Assembly (NCBI GenBank): GCA_017538775.1
Contig: JAFYIF010000257.1
Location: forward strand, 1-7,461
DNA from: Oscillospiraceae bacterium
Lineage (GTDB): Bacteria > Bacillota > Clostridia > Oscillospirales > Oscillospiraceae
Length of the DNA stretch: 7,461 bases
Reading direction: 5' to 3'
This document shows positions 1 through 4,662 of the stretch, in pieces. The translations under genes were made by a program, and so were the position numbers. The notes beneath the pieces are model-generated. The model saw nothing but the letters and a program-made list of their open reading frames with translations, ran no database searches and was not told the DNA's origin. Every line of letters starts with the position of its first letter. Within the stretch, counting starts at the first letter, position 1.

Positions 1-1
1 C

Positions 2-553
2 CATGCGCGCAACGGCGACTTTGTGGGCTGGCTCAGCGCCGCAGACACGGTGCTGGACTATCCGGTGATGCAATCCGCCGAATCGGACCCGGAGTATTAC
101 CTCCACCGAAACTTCTACGGCGCCTACTCCGACTCCGGCTGCCTCTTCATCGGCGCGCTCTGCGACGCGGACAGCGACGCGTTTATCATCTACGGCCACA
201 ACATGAACAACGGCACAATGTTCGGCTCTCTGGACCGCTATGAGGACGAGGCCTACGCCCGCGCCCACGCGGAACTGCGCCTGTCCATGCCCGACGGAGA
301 GCGGGTCTACCGGGTCTTCGCGGCCTTCCAGACCCGGGTCTACGCCGAGCGGGAGCAGGTGTTCAAGTACTATGAGGCCGTGGGCGCGCTGGACGCGGAG
401 CGCTATGCCGAGACCGTGTCCTGCATCCGCGCCATGTCCATCCCCCAGCTGCCCTGGGCCCCGGAGTACCCGGCCCAGCTGCTGTACCTGTCCACATGCA
501 GCTACCACACCGCCGAGGGCCGCTTCGTGGTGGCGGCCTACCGCGTCGCCTGA
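2..553 (+). CDS. srtB: Class B sortase, 5'-truncated by the window edge
   Basis: Membrane-anchored transpeptidase that cleaves a C-terminal sorting motif on exported proteins and joins the threonine to an amino group. The frame is open from base 2, so the start and N-terminal membrane helix lie outside the window. The GTG at 23 is internal: the text before it (ARNGDF) already reads as sortase sequence. Typical class B landmarks follow: VGWLSAADTVLDYPVMQ, then YYLHRNFYGAYSDSGCLFIG. The catalytic His is in IIYGHNM (codon 197-199), the catalytic Cys in LSTCSY (497-499) and the likely Arg in EGRF (521-523). About 183 residues are visible; family members are usually 220-260. It lies 120 bp before the SipA-like gene, with a promoter candidate between, so it may close a preceding transcription unit or be a second sortase of this locus. 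Its substrate cannot be told from the sequence. Confidence 0.93.
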   Translation, partial: HARNGDFVGWLSAADTVLDYPVMQSAESDPEYYLHRNFYGAYSDSGCLFIGALCDADSDAFIIYGHNMNNGTMFGSLDRYEDEAYARAHAELRLSMPDGERVYRVFAAFQTRVYAEREQVFKYYEAVGALDAERYAETVSCIRAMSIPQLPWAPEYPAQLLYLSTCSYHTAEGRFVVAAYRVA

Positions 554-595
554 GCCGGGAGACCTGGAAAATCGTTCATTCTTTGTTCAAACCTG

Positions 596-624
596 TTGAA
601 ATTTCCATAAAATTCTGATATTCT
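596..624 (+). promoter_or_regulatory. Candidate sigma-A promoter for the pilus operon
   Basis: In an AT-rich gap between two GC-rich genes there is TTGAAA (596-601), a 17-base spacer and TATTCT (619-624). A TGA just before the -10 (616-618) fits an extended -10. The -35 matches consensus at 5 of 6 positions and the -10 at 4 of 6. The start codon at 674 is about 50 bp downstream. TTCAA (586-590) and TTGAA (596-600) form a small inverted repeat overlapping the -35, which could be a regulator site. No intrinsic terminator is visible between the upstream sortase stop and this site, so read-through is possible. Confidence 0.5.
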
Positions 625-663
625 AAAAGGGTAGAAGTATGTCTGTTCCAGTCGCAGCACAGC

Positions 664-673
664 GGAAGGGGGG
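664..673 (+). promoter_or_regulatory. Ribosome binding site of the SipA-like gene
   Basis: A purine run GGAAGGGGGG ends directly before ATG 674. An in-frame GTG at 680 would have more usual spacing, so either codon may be used. The protein would differ by two residues only. Confidence 0.6.
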
Positions 674-1267
674 ATGACCGTGCCGGACCAGCCGGAACGC
701 GCCGCAGAGACGGCGGCGCAGGGGGAGGCCCCGCAGCCGGAGCGGAAGCAGCCCCCCAAAAAGCGACGCAGGAAGAAATCCACCCTCCGGCTGTTCCTGA
801 CCCTGCTGCTCAAGCTGGCGCTGATCGCGGCGGCGGTCTGGGCGCTGCTGAACTTTGTCCTGGGTGTGGCCATCCACTACGGCAACAACATGTACCCGGC
901 CCTCCGGGACGGGGACCTGATCGTGGCCTACCGCCTCCAGCGCCCCTACCTGAACGCCGCCGTGCTGTACGAGCGCGGCGGGGAGCAGTCCCTGGCCCGG
1001 GTGATCGCCATGCCCGGCGACGTGGTGGAGATCAGCGAGACCGGCGCCCTCTCCGTCAACGGCATCGCCCCGGCGGAGGAGGTCTTCTATCCCACCTACC
1101 CCGCCGAGACCGGCAACGTCAGCTATCCCCTCACCGTGGGAGAGGACCAGGTCTTCCTGCTGAACGACTTCCGCACCGACCAGACGGACAGCCGCAGCTT
1201 CGGCCCGGTGGACCTGGAGGACCTGATCGGCCCGGTTCTGCTGACCATGCGCAGACGGGGCTTTTGA
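674..1267 (+). CDS. Signal peptidase I-like (SipA-type) protein, catalytic dyad replaced
   Basis: A 197-residue protein of the S26 signal peptidase family. Residues 1-36 are a charged, cytoplasmic Pro/Lys/Arg-rich tail. Residues 38-66 form one membrane helix, followed by the extracytoplasmic fold. Family boxes are clear: GNNMYPALRDGD (70-81) for the usual GxSMxPTLxxGD, ARVIAMPGD (108-116) for KRVIGLPGD, and LLNDFRTDQTDSRSFGPV (162-179) for the GDN...DSRxFGPV box. The nucleophile serine is Asn72 and the general-base lysine is Ala108, so peptidase activity is not expected. In Streptococcus pyogenes pilus islands the homologue SipA also lacks both residues (Asp and Gly, as I recall) and is needed for pilus polymerisation. 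That role, as assembly factor or chaperone rather than protease, is the best inference here. The gene is first after the promoter candidate and is followed by the pilin, separated by a repeat-rich stretch. Its final 39 bp recur at 1557-1595. Automated pipelines would probably label it signal peptidase I (lepB). Confidence 0.9.
   Translation: MTVPDQPERAAETAAQGEAPQPERKQPPKKRRRKKSTLRLFLTLLLKLALIAAAVWALLNFVLGVAIHYGNNMYPALRDGDLIVAYRLQRPYLNAAVLYERGGEQSLARVIAMPGDVVEISETGALSVNGIAPAEEVFYPTYPAETGNVSYPLTVGEDQVFLLNDFRTDQTDSRSFGPVDLEDLIGPVLLTMRRRGF
1229..1267 (+). repeat. Gene-tail direct repeat, copy 1 (inside the SipA-like gene)
   Basis: The last 39 bp of the SipA-like gene, coding for GPVLLTMRRRGF and the TGA stop. 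It matches 1557-1595 at 37 of 39 positions (T/C and A/G transitions). Confidence 0.85.
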
Positions 1268-1311
1268 AGCGCCATGCAAAGTGACGCAGCCGACGCGGCG
1301 CTCCCCCGACC

Positions 1312-1432
1312 CCCGCGCCCGCGTTCCGACCGCCTCCCGGCAACAGCCAAAACAAAGCTGTCATTGCGAGGAGGCGAAGCCGACGTGGCAATCCCCCCAA
1401 ATCCCGCGCCCGCGTCCGACACGGCAACAGCC
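1312..1432. repeat. GC-rich direct repeat pair flanking the left MITE arm
   Basis: CCCGCGCCCGCGT occurs at 1312-1324 and 1403-1415, and CGGCAACAGCC at 1338-1348 and 1422-1432. The two blocks are in the same order, with a few extra bases between them in the first copy. The second copy lies inside the palindromic element, so the pair appears to be a duplication that spans its left end. Confidence 0.7.
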
Positions 1433-1532
1433 CCGCGCGCGGCAGCGTGACCGGCAGGCCCCTGACCGGGGCCGGAAGCCCCTGACCGGGGGATTGCCAC
1501 AACCAGTCTGCGGACTGGTTTCGCAATGACAG
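1358..1532. mobile_element. Palindromic MITE-like interspersed element, non-coding
   Basis: A 175-bp element bounded by perfect 12-bp inverted repeats, CTGTCATTGCGA (1358-1369) and its complement TCGCAATGACAG (1521-1532). A second perfect 13-bp inverted pair lies inside: GTGGCAATCCCCC (1385-1397) and GGGGGATTGCCAC (1488-1500). Each arm is therefore a unit of the form TCATTGCGA-variable hairpin-GGCAATC. The left hairpin is GGC-GAA-GCC (1373-1381). The right is AACCAGTC-TGCG-GACTGGTT (1501-1520). No transposase is encoded and no clear target duplication is seen directly at its ends. From memory, repeats with this TCATTGCGA...GCAATC signature are scattered through many bacterial genomes, including gut clostridia. 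Mobilisation in trans is only an inference. Confidence 0.75.
1458..1491. repeat. 14-bp tandem direct repeat inside the palindromic element
   Basis: GCCCCTGACCGGGG at 1458-1471 and 1478-1491, with a 20-bp period. It lies between the two arms, next to the inner inverted repeat. No function is evident. Confidence 0.75.
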
Positions 1533-1556
1533 GCGGACGGGAGGAGGCGCGGCCTT

Positions 1557-1595
1557 GGCCCGGTCCTGCTGACCGTGCGCAGACGGGGCTTTTGA
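1557..1595 (+). repeat. Gene-tail direct repeat, copy 2 (orphan remnant)
   Basis: A second copy of the end of the SipA-like gene, 328 bp downstream of the first. It still reads GPVLLTVRRRGF-stop in the matching frame, but nothing upstream continues the coding similarity convincingly. It is a non-coding duplicate. The two copies bracket the palindromic element, and recombination between them would delete it. Confidence 0.8.
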
Positions 1596-1640
1596 GCGGC
1601 CCCATACAACAAGTCTTTTCATTTCGCATTATATTTTACC

Positions 1641-1649
1641 AAAGGAGGA
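1641..1649 (+). promoter_or_regulatory. Strong ribosome binding site of the major pilin
   Basis: AAAGGAGGA lies 7 bases before ATG 1657. It is the closest match to the Shine-Dalgarno consensus in the window, fitting high translation of the shaft subunit. Confidence 0.85.
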
Positions 1650-1656
1650 ACCCAAA

Positions 1657-2835
1657 ATGAAAAGAACCCTTTCCAAACTCCTGGCCCTTGTGCTGATCGT
1701 CACGGTGATCGGCGCGATGGCCGCCGTGCCCGCGATGGCGAGCGAAAGTCCATCGAATCTCAACAACTCGGATGTTACAATTACCAAGCACCTTGTCCTG
1801 ATCGGAACGGAGTACGCCCCGGAAGTCACATTCACCTATACGATTGCCAACGGAAGCGCCGTTGGTGGAAGTACCGGTAATTATCCGATCTATGCGGGTA
1901 CGCTGGAAACGCCCATCACCGCCACGGTAGCATACTCCAGCAGCAGCACCGTCAGTGATAACTTTACGAGTACCGATACGGCGCTGAACGGCCAGCACTA
2001 TGCAGACGGAGCTATCACCGTAAGCGGCATCACGGATCCGACGATGTACGAGAGACCTGGCATTTATCGCTACACCATCACGGAGTCCGCAGTGTCTGCT
2101 CCCTATACCATCGAGGACGATGACGTGCGATACATCGACGTCTATGTTGAGTATACCACGGTCGCCGGTGTAGGCGATTCTTTGACCGTCAGCAAGGTCA
2201 TTCTGTATGACAGTGCGCTTTCCTACAGTACGGACGGAACTACGTCTTCCGATGGAGGCACCCTCGGGGCAGATGATAAGACCACAGACTTCACCAACAG
2301 CTATGAGACCCATTCCCTGACGTTCTCTAAGACGGTTACGGGCAACCAGGGCGACAAGACCAAGGAATTCACCTTTCATGTAGTCGCCGACACCTCTACC
2401 CAGTTCACGGCTGGTGACAAGTTCAAAATCACCATGACGAATGTGAGTTTTCCTGAAGGGAGTGAGCTTTCCAGTACGACGATTTTTGTCACCGGCGAAC
2501 AGTTGAACAACGGGTTTGACTTGCTGCTGAAGAATGACTCCAGCATTGTGATTGAAGGTATTCCCGCCACGCATAAAGTGACGATTACGGAGAACCCGGA
2601 AGGGTATACGCAAAGTTTTGCGGGGACTGGTTCCCTTTCGACGGATACAACCCAGCATTCTGCTACTGCTACCTTGTCGTCTGACGCTACAGTTGAGTTC
2701 CAAAATACACTGACCGGCGTCATCCCCACCGGCATCCTCCTCACCGTCGCTCCCTTCGCCGTCGGTCTGCTGCTCTTCGGCAGCATCGTGATCTTCCTGG
2801 CGGCCAAGAAGAGACGGGCGGAGGACGAGGACTGA
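1657..2835 (+). CDS. Major pilin subunit, two FctA/Spy0128-like isopeptide domains, IPTG sorting signal
   Basis: A 392-residue exported shaft subunit of a sortase-assembled pilus. Residues 1-28 are a signal peptide (MKRTLSKLL, hydrophobic core, AMA). Two Ig-like domains follow, each with the Lys...Glu...Asn pattern of self-forming intramolecular isopeptide bonds. Domain 1 (about 40-217) has Lys44 in TITKHL, Glu143 in YTITES and Asn214 in FTNSY. Domain 2 (about 219-352) has Lys225 in TFSKTV, Glu312 in VTITE and Asn350 in EFQNT. The C-terminus is a sorting signal: VIPTG (355-359), a membrane helix (361-382) and KKRR (384-387). The motif is like the (V/I)PTG-type signals used by pilus class B sortases rather than LPXTG. 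The size and two-domain plan fit streptococcal FctA/T-antigen pilins. The next gene is the matching class B sortase. The middle of the gene uses many more A/T-ending codons than its two ends or its neighbours, suggesting cassette exchange of the exposed part. The partner lysine for inter-subunit linkage is not certain; Lys180 (LTVSKVI) is one candidate. Confidence 0.93.
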   Translation: MKRTLSKLLALVLIVTVIGAMAAVPAMASESPSNLNNSDVTITKHLVLIGTEYAPEVTFTYTIANGSAVGGSTGNYPIYAGTLETPITATVAYSSSSTVSDNFTSTDTALNGQHYADGAITVSGITDPTMYERPGIYRYTITESAVSAPYTIEDDDVRYIDVYVEYTTVAGVGDSLTVSKVILYDSALSYSTDGTTSSDGGTLGADDKTTDFTNSYETHSLTFSKTVTGNQGDKTKEFTFHVVADTSTQFTAGDKFKITMTNVSFPEGSELSSTTIFVTGEQLNNGFDLLLKNDSSIVIEGIPATHKVTITENPEGYTQSFAGTGSLSTDTTQHSATATLSSDATVEFQNTLTGVIPTGILLTVAPFAVGLLLFGSIVIFLAAKKRRAEDED

Positions 2836-2848
2836 ACCAACACGCGGA

Positions 2849-2887
2849 CCGGAGGGCATAGCTTCCGGGCTCGGCCTTGAGCCGGAA
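2849..2887 (+). promoter_or_regulatory. Two overlapping, mutually exclusive RNA hairpins between pilin and sortase
   Basis: Structure A pairs 2849-2855 with 2862-2868 (CCGGAGG with CTTCCGG, one G-U pair). Structure B pairs TTCCGG(G)CTC (2863-2872) with GAGCCGGAA (2879-2887), nine pairs with one bulged G and a six-base loop. They share 2863-2868, so only one can form. Only TTT follows structure B, directly before the sortase ribosome binding site, so it is not a classical terminator. It may act as a leaky attenuator, RNA processing point or translation brake that keeps sortase below pilin. The function is inference. Confidence 0.45.
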
Positions 2888-2890
2888 TTT

Positions 2891-2901
2891 GGAAAGGGGG
2901 G
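2891..2901 (+). promoter_or_regulatory. Ribosome binding site that fixes the sortase start at GTG 2910
   Basis: GGAAAGGGGGG lies 8 bases before GTG 2910. The earlier in-frame TTG at 2877 lacks a site and sits within the loop of the preceding hairpin. Confidence 0.75.
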
Positions 2902-2909
2902 ACGGCGCG

Positions 2910-3650
2910 GTGCTGCGCAAGACTGTCCAGATCGCGGATACCGTGGTGAACCGGCTGGTGGCGCTGCTCTGTCTCCCGCTCTTCCTGATCTGCCTCTACG
3001 CCATGCTGGACGCGGCCAACGTCTATTTGAACGCCAACGACACCGCCGTGCTGAAGTACAAGCCCAAACTGGGCGAGCAGCAGACGGAGGAGGTTTTGCA
3101 GGAGATCGCGGAGGACGCGGTGGCCTGGCTGAGCATCCCGGACACCCGGATCGACTACCCCCTGATGCAGGGGGAGACCAACGACACCTATATTAATAAA
3201 GACCCCTTCGGCAACTTCTCCCTGTCCGGCTCCATCTTCCTGGACAGCCGGAACAGCGGGGACTTCACCGACGGCTATTCCCTGGTCTATGGGCACCACA
3301 TGGACCACGGGGCCATGTTCGGCTCCCTGGACGCCTTTTACCAGCCGGACTATTTCCGCAGCCACCGGACGGGCACCTTGCAGTGCGCCACGGGGCAGGA
3401 CTATGAGATCCTGTTCTTCGCCTGCTGCAAGGCCCCGGCCAACGAGAAGCTGATCTTCGACCCTCCCGCCAGCGAGCGGACGGCCCTGCTGGCCTATCTG
3501 GCCGAACACGCGGCGATCTGGCACCCCGAGGACCTGCCCCCGGACAGCCCCATCCTGGCCCTGTCCACCTGCCAGTCCGCCGAAACCATCGAGCGGCTGA
3601 TCCTCTTCGGCGCGCTGCGGCCCCTGTCCGCGGCACCGGAGACAGCCTGA
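2910..3650 (+). CDS. srtB: Class B sortase, probable pilin polymerase (SrtC2-like)
   Basis: A complete 246-residue sortase starting at GTG 2910. Residues about 12-38 form an N-terminal membrane anchor (LVALLCLPLFLICLYAML). The catalytic domain has VAWLSIPDTRIDYPLMQ and a GSIFLDSRN segment. His129 is in LVYGHHM, Cys221 in LSTCQS and the likely Arg229 in IERLILF. These are the class B arrangements, also seen in the first sortase of the window. The gene lies directly after the IPTG-bearing pilin and 24 bp before the basal pilin gene. The same position in S. pyogenes FCT-3 islands is held by SrtC2, a class B pilus polymerase. The inferred job is to cleave the pilin between Thr and Gly of IPTG and transfer it to a lysine of the next subunit outside the membrane. 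It is probably cotranscribed with the pilin but at lower yield, given the hairpins and GTG start. Confidence 0.94.
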   Translation: MLRKTVQIADTVVNRLVALLCLPLFLICLYAMLDAANVYLNANDTAVLKYKPKLGEQQTEEVLQEIAEDAVAWLSIPDTRIDYPLMQGETNDTYINKDPFGNFSLSGSIFLDSRNSGDFTDGYSLVYGHHMDHGAMFGSLDAFYQPDYFRSHRTGTLQCATGQDYEILFFACCKAPANEKLIFDPPASERTALLAYLAEHAAIWHPEDLPPDSPILALSTCQSAETIERLILFGALRPLSAAPETA

Positions 3651-3674
3651 CGTACCGTCAACAAGGAAGCCGAT

Positions 3675-4631
3675 ATGAAAAGACTGTTTCAATGGATGCT
3701 CCTGCTCCTGCTGCTGCTGGCGCTGCCCGGCGGCCGGGGCAGCGCGGCCTATGAGACCGTGGACGTGCCCGTCTGGGTGGAGATCCGCTACGGCGGCACG
3801 GCGGTCATCACGCCGGAGGGGAACGCTCCCCAGCCCGAGCCGACCACGCTGGTCCTGGGGCCGAACCAGTCGGGCGCTTTCCACATCCCGTGTTCCAACG
3901 TGGGCAACTTCTCTTATCTCGTCCGGGAGGAGCCGGACGGGCGGGACCTGAACTTTGACGCGACGGAATTCCGGGTGACGCTCTACGTCATCGAAGGGGA
4001 GGACGGCGCGCTGCATGTGAGCGTCATCGTCTACACCGCCGACGGGGACGGCAAATACGTCCCGCCCACGGAGGACGACGCGCCCCAGTGCCGTCTGCGC
4101 TTCGTCAACACGGCCTCCTATGTAGTGCCCCGGCCCAGCCCGACGCCCCAGCCCACGGAGACCCCGGGCCCCACGGAGAGCCCGGAGCCGACGGAGACCC
4201 CGGAACCCACGGAGACCCCGGAACCCACGGAGCCGCCCGAAGCCACGGAGACCCCGGGACCCACCCAGCCCCCTGACACCACCGAGCCGCCGGGACCCAC
4301 GCAGAGCCCGCAGCCCGGCACGCCCCCGGACTCCGGTCAGCCCCCGGAGGAGACGGAGATCGACGAACACGCGGTGGATGTCTACGACCCCCTCACCAAC
4401 CTGAACGACGACGGCACCCCCCACACCAACATGGAGGGCCAGCCCGACGGCAGCCCGAACAGCGCCAACCCCAGCAGCCAGCCCCGCACCGGCGACGACA
4501 CCCGGCTGGATCTGTATCTGACCCTGGCGATCGCCTCCGCGGCGGGCCTGTTCGCGCTGGCGGTGGGCTATCACCGCGCCGTCCGCCATGAACGCAAGAG
4601 AGAAGACCCCGGCTGGGCCGGGGAGACCTGA
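3675..4631 (+). CDS. Probable basal (anchoring) pilin, FctB-like, with Pro/Thr/Glu stalk and QPRTG signal
   Basis: A 318-residue cell-wall protein. Residues 1-25 are a signal peptide. Residues 26-150 form one Ig-like domain that ends in the FctA-family strand LRFVNTASY (141-149). Residues 151-215 are a proline-rich stalk of degenerate PTETPEP units, followed by an acidic linker. QPRTG (269-273), a membrane helix (278-298) and an Arg/Lys-rich tail make an LPXTG-like sorting signal, different from the pilin's IPTG. Such a signal suggests attachment to peptidoglycan by a housekeeping sortase elsewhere in the genome. The FctB/Spy0130 subunit of S. pyogenes also has one Ig domain and a proline-rich tail and anchors the fibre. 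Unusual here: the strand that usually carries the bond-forming lysine reads VPVWVEIRYGG, with none. Asn145 and Glu85 remain. Cys73 and Cys139 are the only cysteines, and Lys127 is the only lysine from residue 26 to the sorting motif. AAGGAAG (3663-3669) lies 5 bases before the ATG. Confidence 0.85.
   Translation: MKRLFQWMLLLLLLLALPGGRGSAAYETVDVPVWVEIRYGGTAVITPEGNAPQPEPTTLVLGPNQSGAFHIPCSNVGNFSYLVREEPDGRDLNFDATEFRVTLYVIEGEDGALHVSVIVYTADGDGKYVPPTEDDAPQCRLRFVNTASYVVPRPSPTPQPTETPGPTESPEPTETPEPTETPEPTEPPEATETPGPTQPPDTTEPPGPTQSPQPGTPPDSGQPPEETEIDEHAVDVYDPLTNLNDDGTPHTNMEGQPDGSPNSANPSSQPRTGDDTRLDLYLTLAIASAAGLFALAVGYHRAVRHERKREDPGWAGET
4125..4319 (+). repeat. Coding tandem repeat for the Pro/Thr/Glu stalk of the basal pilin
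   Basis: Degenerate units around PTETPEP. It includes an exact 18-bp tandem duplication (4191-4208 and 4209-4226, unit begins ACGGAGACCCC). The unit length keeps the reading frame, so copy-number changes would lengthen or shorten the stalk without inactivating the gene. Confidence 0.85.
4607..4623 (+). other. GC-rich perfect hairpin at the end of the basal pilin gene
   Basis: CCCCGGC-TGG-GCCGGGG, a seven-pair stem with a three-base loop, coding for part of DPGWAG just before the stop. No T run follows, so it is not called a terminator. It might limit 3' decay or reduce read-through to the adhesin gene. Confidence 0.4.
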
Positions 4632-4644
4632 TTGGAATCCTGCA

Positions 4645-4654
4645 AGGAAGGGAG
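4645..4654 (+). promoter_or_regulatory. Ribosome binding site of the adhesin gene, start GTG 4663
   Basis: AGGAAGGGAG lies 8 bases before GTG 4663. An ATG at 4655 is out of frame and opens only a 42-codon cysteine- and arginine-rich frame. The GTG frame begins with a proper signal peptide. Confidence 0.75.
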
Positions 4655-4662
4655 ATGATCCG

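Larger units (their letters stand above)
1268..1656. other. Gene-free, repeat-rich spacer between SipA-like gene and pilin
   Basis: About 390 bp without a credible gene. It contains two GC-rich direct repeats, a palindromic MITE-like element (1358-1532) and a copy of the upstream gene's tail (1557-1595). Next comes an AT-rich leader (about 1604-1640) and the pilin ribosome binding site. The leader holds TATATT at 1630-1635 but no convincing -35 at the right distance, so a separate pilin promoter is possible but unsupported. GGGGC/GCCCC at 1585-1589 and 1599-1603 could form a weak stem without a following T run; I do not call a terminator. Confidence 0.7.

Noticed and set aside
23..25. GTG as start of the first sortase
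   Set aside because: The frame is open and sortase-like upstream to the window edge, and a start here would remove the membrane anchor and part of the catalytic domain.
1281..1529. An 82-codon frame in the repeat region with a CHCEEAKPTWQSP segment
   Set aside because: It is translation of the palindromic element itself. This peptide pattern is a typical spurious product of TCATTGCGAGGAGGCGAAGCC-type repeats, and there is no convincing ribosome binding site.
1358..1532. Possible CRISPR array or riboswitch
   Set aside because: There are only two inverted arms with no regular direct repeat-spacer series, and no conserved ligand-binding layout I recognise. A palindromic interspersed repeat explains the structure.
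1585..1603. Terminator after the orphan gene tail (GGGGC...GCCCC)
   Set aside because: Only five pairs, a nine-base loop and no following T run.
1123..1629. Overlapping minus-strand frames of 163-168 codons across the repeat region
   Set aside because: They are built from the reverse complement of the duplicated gene tail and the palindrome. They contain the same peptide twice because of the repeat and show no protein-like features.
4118..4321. Minus-strand 67-codon Gly/Ser/Val repeat protein
   Set aside because: Antisense reading of the PTETPEP stalk repeats in the basal pilin.
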